DNA of 64,000 nucleotides from Plectrocnemia conspersa (GCA_009617715.1 VTFK01000073.1:1674001-1738000), one strand, 5' to 3'. Shown: positions 1-14,001, numbered from the stretch's first letter. Notes: generated by a model not told the origin, from the letters alone. Made by a program: numbers and translations.

Positions 1-1660
1 ATATAATAATAACTTTTTCTATTCAAAATTCAATATAGGATCTTATATACCCTCCTGTATTGTATTGTAAATGCATGAAGAAAAACTAATATATTTTACA
101 TAATTATCTAAGTAGATAATAGATCTGACGATAAAAGTCTAAGAGATATTTTTATCTCAAATTAAATTAAATCAAATTGCTTAATAAAAAACAATTACCA
201 CTAAATAATGCAATGCATGTAGGGGAATCAGATTCGTAAGAAATATGTCTATTACCCATATTAAACACTGTATTAAAATATTTAAGATTATTTTAAGATC
301 TCATAATCATAATATAAGTTATTTGCATACATAATGAATTATATTATTTATATATACATAGAGCATATTATTTCATTAAAATATAACGTTCATTCATTCC
401 ACATTCTGAATAATAAAATTAACCTGTAAACCTCAATATCTATTTCATTAAAACAATCTTACGATGGTATAAAATTTTGGCGTAACATACTTACATATTA
501 TTAATAATGCTAATCAATATACATTAAAGGAATAAATTATTGATATAGTAAAATTTTCGGTCAATCTATGGAATTTTTAAAGTATGTGGTTTATCGTATG
601 GACTAAATTTACAATATTTGGTCAGTGTTTTTGGCAATGTATGCAAATTAAATTCACTTTCAAAAGTCAACATTTAAGAATAAATTTACACATGGATGTA
701 TATTGATACTTGTGCACTTTCACCTGGGAAGTGTATAGAACACGATCTCGATTCTACGTTAGCGCCTTATGGGAATTTAAATTGATTGTAAATCATCTCA
801 CGGCTATAGAAATTCGTTTCAAGTGCCTTGTTTTATTGAACAGCCCTGTTGTCAAACTGGTGAGAGCTGAAGCAGGTTTTTTGCACTATTTTTTTTTATA
901 AATAATACATTTATCTATAGCTTAAATGATTAGACTTCAATTTAAAATAATTTTATATAACAATCACTAAGTAGCATTGAATTGTGTTATTGAACCTGAA
1001 CTACATATTCATTTGAATTATATTATATAAAGCATAATATATTATCCAACATGCTTAACATCCACGTGATCAAATTGTCATCTAAATATATGCAAATTAG
1101 AACATTCGTGAACCATGAAATCATTGCACACGATCCAATTCACATTGTTCGAATTTGTTTTCGTATTGCGGTCAAACGTTCGTGTGTTATTATTATTATT
1201 TATAAATAATTATGCTTAAAATGCAGCGCTTGTTCATATCTAATGGTTGATAAATGACCATTTATCATAGTACATACATATGTGTTTTTTTCATACTTTA
1301 ATTTAATCGTGTAAATGTTATAATTTTGTTTGGGCAAAACGCTTAATACGATCGTGACGCGTTTACATACGAATCTCATAGTTCTTCCTGCAAATTACTT
1401 TTGATTTCACTTTTTAATGCGTGTTTTTACTAAGTGATAGTGAATGAATGTTACCTTTCATTATTTAAGGAAAAAAAAACAAAAAGAACGCACTGTATTA
1501 GCGATTTAATTTTTTTTCGTACTTATGTATTATCTTTATTTTATTTAGTTTCTTTACAATTCAGAAAAAAAAACGAATTTTATTTTAGATTTATATATGA
1601 CAGTTTTAAGTTAAGGTTTAAAAGGTTGTTTCTAAATAAAATTTGTACAACATATAACAA

Positions 1661-1716
1661 TAATAATACATAATATGAGGTTATATAAATTTTCATAATA
1701 ATACATAATATGAGGT
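1661..1716. repeat. Direct repeat, 21 bp
   Basis: taataatacataatatgagg followed by t occurs exactly at 1661-1681 and 1696-1716. Confidence 0.85.
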
Positions 1717-2056
1717 AATATTTACAAAAAATGTTGGGAAAAATAAATATTTAAAGTACACAGTTTTTTGCATTTTACTCAGAAGTAGGTAAAAATATTG
1801 ATTTTAGCCATCACATTTATTCTCATTTTTTACCTTATTTTTTTAGAGTTGTTTTATTTTTTTAATAAAAAAAATTTAATTTCCTTACTTTTATTCCCTA
1901 GTTTATATTTATATATATATATTACTTATCCGAAAATAAAATTAATTGACAAAATTGCATAAATTTGAAGTTAATGTAGAACATTTCAAGACTCTTAACT
2001 AATATCTAGAAATGTTTATTATTATTTTATTAATTTATTAATTAATTTATTAATTT

Positions 2057-2088
2057 ATGTCTCATAACAATGAAATGTTATGAGACAT
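2057..2088. other. Hairpin with 13-bp perfect arms
   Basis: atgtctcataaca and tgttatgagacat pair around a 6-base loop. Confidence 0.75.
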
Positions 2089-3928
2089 TTTATATAGTAA
2101 ATAAGTCAAAGCTCAGCGTTTGGCTGCTGCATATTTTGACACAAAAGAGTTTTTAATAGTGGATTGTGTATAATAATGTTATATGAAAACCTCCAGTAAA
2201 CCTGTGAAACATTTCCCTTTTAAGCCATAAATAATTGCACCAGGAAAAAGTTATGTTGTGTCTGTAGAAATATTAAGTTATTATTATTATGAACTTTTGA
2301 AATCGAACGAAACAATAAATGCGATAGGTACTGTGGCACTGATTAAAAAAACGTCTGCATTTAGTATAAAGAAAGATTTTTTTTTACCTCGAAAATGTCA
2401 GATTATTTTACATAACGACTAACATTTATTCTAATCCCTAAAAAAGTATCTTAATGGTATATTTTTAATTCTATGCGGGAAGTCAAAAAACTCCATGAGT
2501 TTTTTACCCAAATACTTCGTAGAAATGAAGAAGGTTGTATATAATAAATGCAAGTTTTTTTTTCTTTATTAACACACGACATTTTTCAAATAAATAACCT
2601 TTGAACTCATTAAGCTGGAGATTTCGTATAAGACTTATTTATATACAATTTACTATATACAATATCTCTAGCCTATTTAATTTATAAAAAAAAATAGTTT
2701 GATATGTTTTCTTTGTAGTGGTAGATAATAAGACAAGAGCTTTGCTTTTATTTGAAACCATCAGTTAAATTAATTAAAAACGTAGTATACGTCTAATAAT
2801 ATATTCGTATATGGTTAACTAAAGGGTTAAAATGATTCATGCGAAACAAAATTGTAGTTTGCAAAGTATTACTTAGAAACCAACGCACCAGCTCGTGCAG
2901 CTATAAGTATGGCACTTTCTCTCAGAAGGGTTCCATCTTCAGATCTTCACGGTTGCCATATAACTATGGTGATGAAGGAGGCGTCATACGGCGCCGTCGG
3001 GCGTCATGATTGAGGTGCCCACTCTTGATTGATATGTAAAAACCGTCACGACCATTCGGACATGTTTTCATGTGTACCGAAAATTCTGCTCCCAGATACC
3101 CAGCACTTTCTAAAACGTTAATCGGTATATTCAAATCAGGTGAAATGCTGCACGTCCTAATGAGGTGTTGTATGTACTTACGTAACAATTTCCTGGCACG
3201 TGTCACGGTCCTAAATCATCTTTTCAAAATAAAGTTATCACATATTTTCGTGCGCCGGCATTATGCTATGTGTGACACTTAAAACATAATACTTACGTAT
3301 GTACATGCATACCTATGTCCACTTAAACCGTAATTGTTATTCAACTCGAGCTGGTGAAATTCTAGATTTCTAATTATGTTTTTTAATTCTCTTGAGATGA
3401 ATCATGACATTTATGACAAGTTGTCTGAGAAAACCAGATCTACTGAAAAAATGTATTGGAAAGACGTTTGGTAATATTTTTTTGTAATCTGATATTCACA
3501 ATGATTGATAGTGTGTTGTGTAGAGCTAATATCATAATTTAATACAAAAACAAATATTATAATTCACAGGTAACCCATAAAAAAAAGTAGTTTGTGGCTG
3601 AAAATTTTCGGCAGCAAAAGAAAAATGCTGTTGTGAAATTAAAGCAGTAAGGCGAGTCGTTCGCAATAAAAAAGGATCATTCTTAGTTACTGATCAGTTT
3701 TGGAATTATAGGAAAAATCTTTTAGATAGGCGTTAAGCATTTGATGAACCTTCTTACTATTTTTGCTCATTTAGTAGCACTACCGATTCCGCTAGTGCGA
3801 GCGTAACGTGAGAGAAATGTTTGAAATGAGAGAAAATCTAATATTATAATATTCTAATTTGTACCGAAAGCACTCAAAATATTGTATCATTAATTACAGA
3901 TTATATTATCTTACTCTTATAGATTATA

Positions 3929-3967
3929 TTATCTTACAATATTTTAGAATTAAATATTGTAAGATAA
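3929..3967. other. Hairpin with 16-bp perfect arms
   Basis: ttatcttacaatattt and aaatattgtaagataa pair around 7 bases. The left arm also overlaps a small direct duplication (agattatattatctta at 3898 and 3921). Confidence 0.75.
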
Positions 3968-4242
3968 AGATATTTTTTTTGTAATTTGTGCAATTTTACC
4001 TATTGTATTGTAGAAAGAAAGTTTAATATTATATAAGATTTAATTCATATTTTCTAAACAGCAATCAAAATCAAATCAAAAAATATTTTAATGTTGTATA
4101 TTCACAATGTTGTTATAAATATTATTTTGTATTAGTGCAAAATTAAGTATTTAATAATTAGTAAATATAGTTAGAAATTATGAACGTAACATAAACTGTT
4201 TTAGCTGTGTTCCTTAATGGAAGGTTAGAGAAAGACTAATAA

Positions 4243-4284
4243 TCATTGAATCGTACAAGATTATCATTGAATCGTACAAGATTA
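4243..4284. repeat. Tandem repeat, 2 x 21 bp exact
   Basis: tcattgaatcgtacaagatt plus a is present twice head to tail. Confidence 0.9.
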
Positions 4285-5515
4285 ATTTTTCAATATTTTT
4301 GCAACTATTATTATAAAATCAATAATACAATATTTTAATTTAAGCCTAAATAAAACTAAGAGAATATATGTAGTAATAATTTTCTATTTGTTGCAGTATT
4401 AATAAAATGGGTTAGAATTTTCTCATCTATTTTTGATATAAAAAAAAATTATAAAATCATTATCATTTATTTATAAAGTTAGACTCTAAGTAAAAATCGT
4501 AGATTTAAAATTACCCCAATAATATTTTTTCAAGAATAAAATGATATATGAATATAGGTTATGGTTTAGCACTAGTATATATTGCAAATATATTGTAACA
4601 TTTTTAATTAAAAAATATAAAATATTAAAATTGGAACAGTAATCAATATTCTAATTATTTATAGTTGTTTCGTGAATCGCCGCGCTTCGTAACCAAAGCT
4701 AATTTATATTTTTTTTATTTTCGTTACACATGATAAATTTATGTATGTGAAAAAGGTTTTATACAGATGTATTTTTATTGTTATGGTTTATAATTGAATT
4801 TTAATAATACATTATTTTATACCGTAAAAACGGTACGGAATTCTATTTCTCTGCCCAATTTCAGAACCTCTAATCTGCTTCCGGTACGACCGTGAATGAT
4901 GATGAAGAATACGATGTCAAATTACTATACACGCATCAGTGGATTTCTTTCTAATTGCATGTCAAGTACAAATTTGATATACACGAGTACATTTGTAATG
5001 TTTACTTTCGACGTTAACACATGCGTGTCATGTTTGCTATATATGTAAAATAATAATAATATATGTAGATATATTGTATCTATTATTTGTATAGTCATGA
5101 GTATTTCTAGAATAGATTGGGGTACAAAAAAAGTATTAATCATTGAAATGATATTTCTATGGTTAAAATATAGAGTGTTGATTCGAATCCTTAAACATTT
5201 AAGTTTTGTTAAGAATCATAGTATGTTTAGTATTGTAAAATTACCTTCTATGCTGCACTACACTTACGGTAATTTTTAATACTGTAAAGATGTTTTAGAG
5301 ACGCCTTTTATACACTAAATAATGGTAGTTGCCATGAATAAATGTGTCTGTAAAATAACATATTTGATTTAAAATTTTTTTTAAAATACAGCCATCAAAA
5401 ACGTTTGCGAATCAATTGGTCCTTTATATTCCTGATCTATGGAAATGCACAAAAGTTCATAAAAATTCATAAAAAAGGTGACAAATTATAAATAAAGAAT
5501 TATAGACCAGTAGCA

Positions 5516-6807
5516 GTGTTGTCAGCTCCTGCTAAATTATTTGAAATAATTATTCATAAATATCTTTACAATCACTTTCAGCAAGTTTTATTAGACCAAC
5601 AGCACGGGTTTCGTCCTGCCCGTTCCACTGTTACTAATCTTCTGTCGTTCACCAAAACGGTGACAACTTCTCTCGATGCCGGAATTCAAGTAGACGTAGT
5701 GTATACAGATTTTGAGAAAGCCTTTGACAAAGTTTGTCATACGTTATTATTAAAAAAATTGTCGAACCTCGGTTGCTCAGATAATTTAACTCGGTTATTT
5801 TCGAGTTATTTAAGCAATCGTAGACAGTTTGTAACCTATGGTGGCCGATTGTCAAAGGAATATTTTACCCCTTCGGGGGTTCCTCAAGGATCCAATCTGG
5901 GACCTCTGCTTTTTTGTGTTATTTATTAATGACATAAATACAGCAATTAAAAAATTCAAGTTTTCTTCTGTACGCAGATGATTTAAAATTATATAAATGC
6001 ATTCGATCTGTTGCGGACTCCTTCTCTCTACAAAGTGATTTAGACTCTCTGTGGAGATGGGCTTCCGTTAACCGTCTGCCCTTTAGTGTCGGAAAGTGCC
6101 ATACTGTGTCATTTTCTCGATCCCGTTCGCCATCAGCTTATTTCTACCATCTCGATGGTAACATTTTGACTAGAGAAACTTCCATTAAAGATCTCGGAAT
6201 CACTTTCGAGAGCAAATGGAGGTTCTCTCTACACATACACGACGTCTGTGATAAATCTTCCAAGATGCTCGGCTTTGTTATGAGGAATGCCTTTCACTTT
6301 GACGATCCGTCAGTTATTCGCATCCTCTATGACACCTTAGTTCGTAGCATTCTTGAATCGGGATCTATAATTTGGAATCCCCGAATAGCCAAATATTCCC
6401 TTTTAGTGGAAAAAATTCAAAAGGTATTTAAGATACCTTTACAAAAGGACATTTGGTTATTATCCGTACTTATATCCCAGCGCCTTTCTTTTTAGGGGCG
6501 TTGGGATATGATTCGCTGAATTCTCGCAGTATGTATGTCGCTAAGCATTTTTTCAAACTACTAAAAAGGTGCTATCGACAATCCAGCTATTCTCGAGGAA
6601 TTCCAGTTTTGGGTTCCGGAACATTTTCGAGAATCACGATCGAGACCTCTTTTGATGGCAGTTAGGGCTAGGACATCCGCACTTGCCGACTCGCCTATAG
6701 CTGTGGCCATACGGCTCCTTAATACGCTTGCATTACATATTGACCTGTTTAATGTTAGCTACAAGGAGCTGATCCAGCTTGTCTCATTTAATTTTGATAT
6801 TTTATAA
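5516..6807 (+). pseudogene. LINE ORF2 reverse transcriptase remnant
   Basis: Coding remnant of the LINE. The frame is intact from NYRPVAV to GPLLF, shifts near 5910-5925 (LFCVIY in one frame, FINDINTAIK in the next), shifts again before the YADD box near 5962, and again near 6440-6490. The last frame reads LADSPIAVAIRLLNTLALHI and ends at TAA 6805-6807. The endonuclease domain and the first part of the RT are absent through 5' truncation. Confidence 0.85.
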
Positions 6808-6896
6808 TTTTTTGTTATGTTTATTATTTTTAAGTATTGTTCTATTTATGTATATATACGTTTTTTTTTTGTTTTATAAATTTAAAATTTGTTTTC

Positions 6897-6940
6897 GACC
6901 ATCATGGCGCATTGGGGTAACCTGTTAGGCCACGATGGTC
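6897..6940 (+). other. 3' stem-loop of the LINE
   Basis: Arms gaccatcatgg and ccacgatggtc pair over 11 positions with one mismatch around a 22-base loop, just before the AAAAT tail. Some LINEs use a 3' hairpin for template recognition by their reverse transcriptase; that role is inferred here. Confidence 0.6.
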
Positions 6941-6952
6941 TTAATTTAATCT

Positions 6953-6975
6953 AAAAAAATAAAATAAAATAAAAT
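6953..6975 (+). repeat. AAAAT repeat tail of the LINE
   Basis: A run of A followed by four AAAAT units, the usual 3' terminus of Jockey-superfamily insertions, marking the 3' boundary of the element. Confidence 0.85.
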
Positions 6976-9399
6976 ATCCGCAAATGTCAAATATGGTTTA
7001 AGATGTTTCATACAGGAAAATACGATATTAAGAATAGTCCTTGATTTGCGAAACTAGCAAAGATAGACAATGTGTCTTGGCTGCAGAAATAGAATCAAAT
7101 TCTACTCAAACTATTTAACAGTTTGCAAAGAAATAAAATCAGTTCGATTCTACAGTACATAGACACATAAGATTAGAGTATTATAATAAATTTACTACGT
7201 TAAAAATTCAATTTTAATTTTCGATACTGATAAATACAATCGGTATCCAGGATTGGAAAATAAGATAGTGCTAACTTCATTATTTTATTTCTATAAGTAT
7301 TAAGGTAAATTCTATCATATTTTTTGATTGATAGGAAAATATAAAATAAAATATCATCATATTAAAAATACAGAGAAAGTGATATTTATTTGTTATATTA
7401 TATGATTGTATTAAAAAGTCCAAACTTTCATTAGCTAATGCCAATCTTATTGAAAAGATTTTTTTCCTGCACATTAAAGTTCTGAGCTTGTAACAGGAAA
7501 ATACAAAATTATCCTCAAATTTTTCTTTCCTAATTATGATTTATTCATGAATTTCTCTAATTTTACTTATATTACATGTTAAAGTAAGATTTTTAGATCG
7601 AATTCGTAATAATATGTATTATATTAATCCCTTATATTTGATTTAAAATATTTTTTGGAAAAATATATTAAATTATTATTAATATATTCATAAAATACAA
7701 TTTACTTTCATAAATATTTTTATATGGTATTTGGCAAATAAGTTATACAAAAATAGATTAAAAATAAAGTTTAATGAGAGTCAGATATTCACTGATAAAA
7801 TCACATTATAAACAGATTTTTTTTATATAAATGTTCTAATTCGTGTATATCAAATTAATATTTATTTTGTTATTAAAATGTTATTATTTAGATTGCAGAA
7901 AATTTGTATAAATAAATTGACTTTTAAACTATGTTTTTTCATGTTAAGAATTAGTTTATGTGCCATTTATTATTATTTTTATACGTATATATATTTTTAG
8001 TTTAGGTAGGGATTCATATAAAGTACTAATCTTTTATTGATGCTGTTTCTTTTGCTGTTGAGTTAACTGATAATATTTTTCAATTATAAAATTCAATACT
8101 CAGCAATTAAATTATGAAAATCGCATGCTCTGCTCTTGAAATATTTTTTAAGGCCTTTCAGATAGGCAAATATTATAACTGCATATGATTCGCCAATGGC
8201 AGTCGTGCTTAATAGATAGATAGTAAAAAATAATAAAACACTAGTATTATCTACTGAAACTCTACTGCGTTTTAAAAAATGTCATTAACAAGTAAATGCC
8301 TCATCTTTTCGAGTTTTTCCTTAATTGAATCTCGCTGTTTATGTAATTTAGCTTCGCATTTACAGCGGTAATTCTCTCTTTAAAATATGTCGGGCCTGAT
8401 TCTTGTGTATTATTTTCTATATACATATTTGCACGTATTTAGCATTATATCATATTGAATGCAATATACATGAAATGTAATTTATTATGCAAGCAATATG
8501 ATGTCGTGACTTGAATTCATGTTTTATAATAATATTATATGTTTTTTTATAACCTAAATGTGTTTTTTTTCATCAACTAACTCCTTTCATTTAAAATTTT
8601 AATTATATCATAATATATATTATAATGCATTTTTACAACGTTCTACGTTTATATGAATATATTAACAATATATATTAATAATATTATATTTATATGGATT
8701 TTTTTAAATATTTATATCTAACGGATCATTAAGTCACTGATGCGTTTTTTACAAATTGACTCGTTCATAATCATATTTTGATTTATAGCTTGCATAATAA
8801 TTTAATTATCATTACGTGTCGGTGCATTCTCAGAGAGTTTTCTCCACTCATACGAATTAATTCACGATTCGTCGTGAATTTCCTCTATAAGCGAGTGAAA
8901 ACGACTTGGAACCCGGTTAAGTGACCTCGTAAATTCGCGAATGACCTTGCTGCATGTCCACTTAACCGGCCATCTGCCGAAACTGTGATTGTAAATCACT
9001 TTCTTTTTTGCTTCGATTATGTATGTATGTACATACACACGTCACTGTAGTGTCTTACCTCTTGTGCCAGATCCCATTGTAAATTTGCGACCTTAACAGC
9101 TTGAGCGCCGCGTGGTTAAAGTGGTTATTTGTACCACAAGGCCGCGTGATTTTGTTAAATTGTTTATTTTTTATGAAAACAGAGTAAATTGGTTATGTTA
9201 TTAGAAAATAAAAAACTTTGTTTAGTGGCATTCATTATAAAAAAAAATCTTTGTAGAAAAACAGAATTTTGAATGAATTTACTTTTCTTTATATTTTTTA
9301 GAAAATGCTTAAAATTACTTTATCTAGATATGTAACAGGCAATCGTTAACCATTACATCTGAAAAAAAAACAGTTTAACACTTTGGTTGCCGAAATCCA

Positions 9400-9435
9400 A
9401 TAAGTCACCATTGAATATATTTAATGGTGACTTAT
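9400..9435. other. Hairpin with 13-bp perfect arms
   Basis: ataagtcaccatt and aatggtgacttat pair around a 10-base loop. Confidence 0.75.
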
Positions 9436-10206
9436 CGGCTATTGAATATTTACTGCTACGAATAACATTTATTGTGCATTTAAACAGAATTTTAAAAGGT
9501 ATTGAAGATAACTGAAAATAAATTGTTTTACAATAGTTTAACATATTATTTAAACGTAATCTACATTGTTGAATTTCTTAATGCTTTAAATAACATCTTA
9601 ACAACAAACGTTCACAAAAAAAGAGACAATTTATATAATACATATATGTATATGTGAAATACTTTAATCATCATATTGTTTTCAATAGATTTGCAGATAT
9701 AGATTAAATATAGAATTGTTGCCACAAAGATAAGATTTCTGGAATCTACAGGATATTTTTAATTATTTCTTTAAAAATATCGTTTTCTTTATAAATTTAC
9801 CACTTTTTTTTTTAATTTAGGTAAATTTTTTTGGCTCTTTTGCTTTAAAAAAATACTCTTATCTTTAAGATTTTTATTATTTAACTGTAATTATGTGTTT
9901 TAGATTATAATTATAATTTTAAAAATAAAAACAATAGTACTATTTTAATACACTAAACTTCTGTAGCAATGATTTGTTTTTACTGCTACAAATAACACAG
10001 CTTTCACTACATAATTTTACTGGAATTTCACTAAATAAAAAAATTCAAAATCATGCACTGATTTAAAATATTTTTACCATTATATTATTAAATGATAAAA
10101 AATCCGTATATATAGTAAAAAACACTATCATAAAAACTGTAACTGTTATATTAAAAATTATTTGCAATCAGAGCATAATTTTACATATAAAAAATTTTGA
10201 ATCAAG

Positions 10207-10239
10207 CTAAGATTCAATAACCACTTTATTGAATCTTAG
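10207..10239. other. Hairpin with 14-bp perfect arms
   Basis: ctaagattcaataa and ttattgaatcttag pair around a 5-base loop. Confidence 0.75.
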
Positions 10240-13213
10240 AGTTATATTTATAAATTGTAACTATATTCTCAATGCTTTCATAAAAAAATTTAAACTTTAT
10301 ATGAATGTTTAAGTAAGCTATTTAAATATAAGGTTGTCAAAAGTCTCTAAACAAGACTTTTGTAGAAAAAACTATATTTTTTATTCATTTCACAAGGGGT
10401 GTAGTGTTTATTTTTTTATTTGCATTTAGACTAGTTTTTTTTTTGGGCTTATGATGTCGACCAAAACTTACACTTTCTATATTGTACGAGTTGAAACTTA
10501 ACATAATACGGTGCAGGTCACGAGAGACATACATTTTGGATTTAGCAAGAATACTTATGTATTTCTTACTGGCGATATGAACCTTGAAAAAAAGCACAGT
10601 GTAAAATCTGTTGATAAAGAAAAAATAATAAAAAATATTAATATAGCTTATCCACAAAAAATGTTTAGGTATTCGCAGCAGATTTATTGGTTTTTCCCGC
10701 AAGTGATTACGACATCAGTTACCATAGTAAATGTAAAAAAATATATACATGTTTTTTAAGTTTATCTCGTTAGTTCTCAGAAACAATAGTTTAACATTCG
10801 ATTATTACCTACTATGAAAAATATATTATCTATAATAACCAGAAGAGATCAGGGTAAAACAAGCTTTGGAACCAAGTTTGCACCAACTATTCTCTGATCG
10901 TTACTTAAGCTAGGCTTGACTATTACAGCAAAAGCGTACAGTGTGAAAATTTAAAGCATGCTTCAAAAACAAACATAAAACATCTGATTTTGGTAAAACA
11001 GACTTGGAGCAATAATGCGAGACATTATATAGTTCATTAATTACTGCTGCAAAATCAAACGAATTTGGTACAGAAATTTCACGCCATACCCCATATTCCT
11101 CTGAGATTTAAATTATGAAAGCCTTTGCTAACTTCACAACTTCTAAAACTATTTTTTTTTTAAATAAATCGTTAGTAATAAACCATTTCCGTGAGTGAAG
11201 CATATTTCGAATGATAAAATTGTAGTTAAAAATACAGCGTTTTATATCGCACTAAAAAACTCGGTGACTTTGTATTAAACAAGCTGTAATAATAGTCAGA
11301 TTTTCTGTATTATATAAATTTATATATTTTCCTTATTACTGATGTTTTATAATGAGAAAAAAATACTATACTCTTTGATACATTTTTTGAGAAGCTATAT
11401 AAATGTATTAATATATGTAAATTTGATTTCGCTTCTCCTTTTAATATTACTTTTATTATAGTTCTATAGAGTTATATATTTATAATGTAGCAAATTTGCA
11501 TAACTCAATTCAGTTTATTTCACTTTCAAAAGCTGCGGTTTCATATTAAGAATTAATTTATGTGAAACTAACTTATCTTATTATACATCCTGTTGCATCC
11601 AGGTTACATATAACTTGTAAGAAGTTAACCCGTACCAACAATTGTGAGATTTATTTAACTATATAGATAGATTGAAACCATATTATTTATTTAAAAATGT
11701 AATTGTAAATAATTTTAGGTGTTCTATTAATCTGTTAATATTGTAGAACGCCTCTGCCTAATTTCGATTCAAGGTCTGTACTTTTCCAAATGATTACCAT
11801 ATGTGCAACGGTGATTGTAGTATTTTACAAATAAAACATAAAATTGCGCAAACAATACGGTAATACTTGATAAATGTTACGTTCAGATCACAGTTTGATA
11901 TTTCATCACAGTTTGTTTTATAACGTTATAATGTATAAAATTATTTTACGTTCACTTCTATTACGGGATGCTCTCGTACTTTCTCATCGATGCGGAAGAC
12001 TCGATAGAACTCGAATAATTTAAGATCGTGCTTTATGAAGGTACTGCTGAAGAAGACGAAAAGCTTGTTGAAGAAAACCGGATAGATCGCTCGGGAAAGC
12101 TACTATCTTCGTTTTTGCGCGAGACTACCTTCCATTAATCTCGTAAACTTTCGCCTCCTAACTGGTAAGCGATATCTTTAAAGGACATGAGACTTTCAAT
12201 GATGTAAACATGTATGTTATAAATGAGCGAGAAATGATATTTTATGTATATATATTCTTTCTGTATTAAGCTATTCAAAATGGTAATGGTACAGTGACTC
12301 AAAAGTACAACAAATATATAAATAAAATATGTCTCGAGGCAGCTCAAATAATCTCTAAAGCGTCGTATTTTAATAAGGATTGGAGTTTCAACAAGAGCCG
12401 AATTGCTTTCTTAATTTCCCTGTGGATTATATTTATAGCGCGTACCTCATTGCGAGCAAGGACGCTAGGGTTACTCCATAAAGCTAAAAATAAATGCCAA
12501 TTTAAGGCTTCGTCATGAAGTTCGATTTATATTTTTTTAGTTTAATGGGGTTCGTATGTAAAAATGATATGCCCCATAGGCGCACTTATATATCCTTCTT
12601 TATATATTTCAAATAAATATACATCACATTCACAAAACTCGATAGGTTATAGAACAGCGTTTCTCTTATTTGCCAACAATAAAGAACTGATAAAATACTA
12701 CCATGTCTAACGCTAAAGTTTCCGTATTTTACAAACCGCTGGTTGTGCGACATTCCAACGATCGAAAGCTCTTATGCTTTTATATATCGCATTGTTTCAC
12801 TTTCAAGTCATAGTTTATTTGCGACGCCTGTTAAAGATTAAATATCAAACATGTCACATTTACTAACTTTGGGTTATAAAAAAAAATTGTACACGTTACT
12901 GGTCATTAGATGATATTTACAGTTTTATTTATATGCATCATCATATCAATGACCTTCAGTAAAAAATTACTTAATAATTATATTTTGATAATATGCTAAA
13001 AACTCAGGTAATTCACTAAAAAATATCTAAAAATAACCAGCATTTGGATTAATAAATAAAATATGTGGATACCCAAAAACAGAGCATAAGATTAATCAAG
13101 CTGATCTTTCTGTTACTTAGTCTTAATAAATTCGATTAAACCACATAAAAACCACGTAAAATGTACAATTATGATTAACCAATTTAAAGGTGTACGTAAG
13201 AAAATGAATATTA

Positions 13214-13420
13214 ATGGCTTAAAGTGTAAAATTATTAACTCCATATTTGACAACTTTACAAGAGAAACAAAAAACTAAATAGGCAACTTGAAAATATAAA
13301 GATAAAACAATTAAGTTCAATTGAAGATTTTTGAGATAACAATTTTTTAAGCATTAAAGGTACAATTGCTAAGTCATCTTCACCCAAAAGTGAAATTAGC
13401 ATATTTACACTTTAAGCCAT
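13214..13420. mobile_element. MITE-like element with 17-bp perfect inverted ends
   Basis: atggcttaaagtgtaaa at 13214-13230 is exactly inverted at 13404-13420 (tttacactttaagccat), enclosing 207 bp of AT-rich non-coding sequence. No clear target duplication. Confidence 0.65.
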
Positions 13421-13766
13421 CGATATGTATTATAAGTAATAAAAAATCATGACATAGTACTTTTAATTTAATTTTTAGTTTTACCCATGTATTTGGACTA
13501 TTTTATGTCTGACAATTAAACTAGCTTAAAAAAACAAGATATAAAACAAATTTATTAAAACAACGCCATTGGTTGTTATTTCATTTATCACATAAACACG
13601 AGATTTTAAATAATTTGTGAAGTATATTTGCTCAAAATTACTTTAAATAAGTTTAATTATTAATTCATACAAGACTTCTCTGTATTTAATATTTAACCTA
13701 AGTTTCGCAATTTATTTAATTAAAAAATCAATCTGAAAAGCTTTATATTTTTTACTTTTATAATAT

Positions 13767-13825
13767 ATAATACTTTCTTATATGTATTCGTTCATACATA
13801 ATGAATGCATATAAGAAAGTATTAT
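13767..13825 (+). other. Long hairpin, 26-bp arms
   Basis: Arms 13767-13792 and 13800-13825 pair along all 26 positions with two G-U type pairs when read as + strand RNA, around a 7-base loop. The size is near a miRNA precursor, but it is equally like a tiny palindromic transposon. Role unknown. Confidence 0.7.
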
Positions 13826-13926
13826 CCACCTGACAATATTATAAATTAGTATGTGTACTATAATTTAAAATCAATATATGTCACTTTGCAGCTGGGGACG
13901 GTTTTGAATAATAGCGTATTTTTATA

Positions 13927-14001
13927 AATAAAAATTTGAGTGTGCTACTGTAACTCGAACCCGCGACCTCTGGATTATCAGTCTGAGACTTTGCGGACTA
14001 T
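13927..14001 (-). repeat. Second copy of the tRNA-derived SINE fragment
   Basis: Shares the B-box region (plus-strand aactcgaaccc at 13952-13962), the words agtctgagac and cggacta, and the AT-rich tail with 31012-31125, in the same order and orientation. The A-box end is cut short. Confidence 0.6.

Larger units (their letters stand above)
1..5389. other. AT-rich region without a supported gene
   Basis: Holds direct repeats (1661-1716, 4243-4284), hairpins (2057-2088, 3929-3967) and an island of balanced composition at about 2880-3260. That island has overlapping open frames on both strands and splice-donor-like gtaagt on the - strand (near 3182), but no recognisable protein. Confidence 0.7.
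5390..6975 (+). mobile_element. 5'-truncated Jockey-superfamily LINE
   Basis: A non-LTR retrotransposon cut at its 5' end inside ORF2. Reverse transcriptase motifs follow in order: NYRPVAVLSAPAKLFE, QHGFRPARSTVTNL, VVYTDFEKAFDKV, GVPQGSNLGPLLF and LLYADDLKLY. Then comes the C-terminal region (LGITFESKWRFSLHIHDVCD, LYDTLVRSILESGSIIWNP) down to a stop near 6807. The 3' end has a stem-loop at 6897-6940 and an AAAAT-repeat tail at 6953-6975. Frameshifts make it dead. Confidence 0.88.
6976..13213. other. AT-rich region without a supported gene
   Basis: Contains hairpins at 9400-9435 and 10207-10239, a dispersed similarity (ttaagaatta.tttatgtg near 7945 and 11550), and islands of balanced composition at about 8820-9140 and 11940-12140. 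An open frame of 105 codons (- strand, 10702-10385) overlaps one on the other strand and has no domain. None is called a gene. Confidence 0.7.

Noticed and set aside
10385..10702. 105-codon - strand open frame
   Set aside because: Overlaps an 82-codon frame on the other strand, lacks a recognisable domain, and its residues follow base composition.
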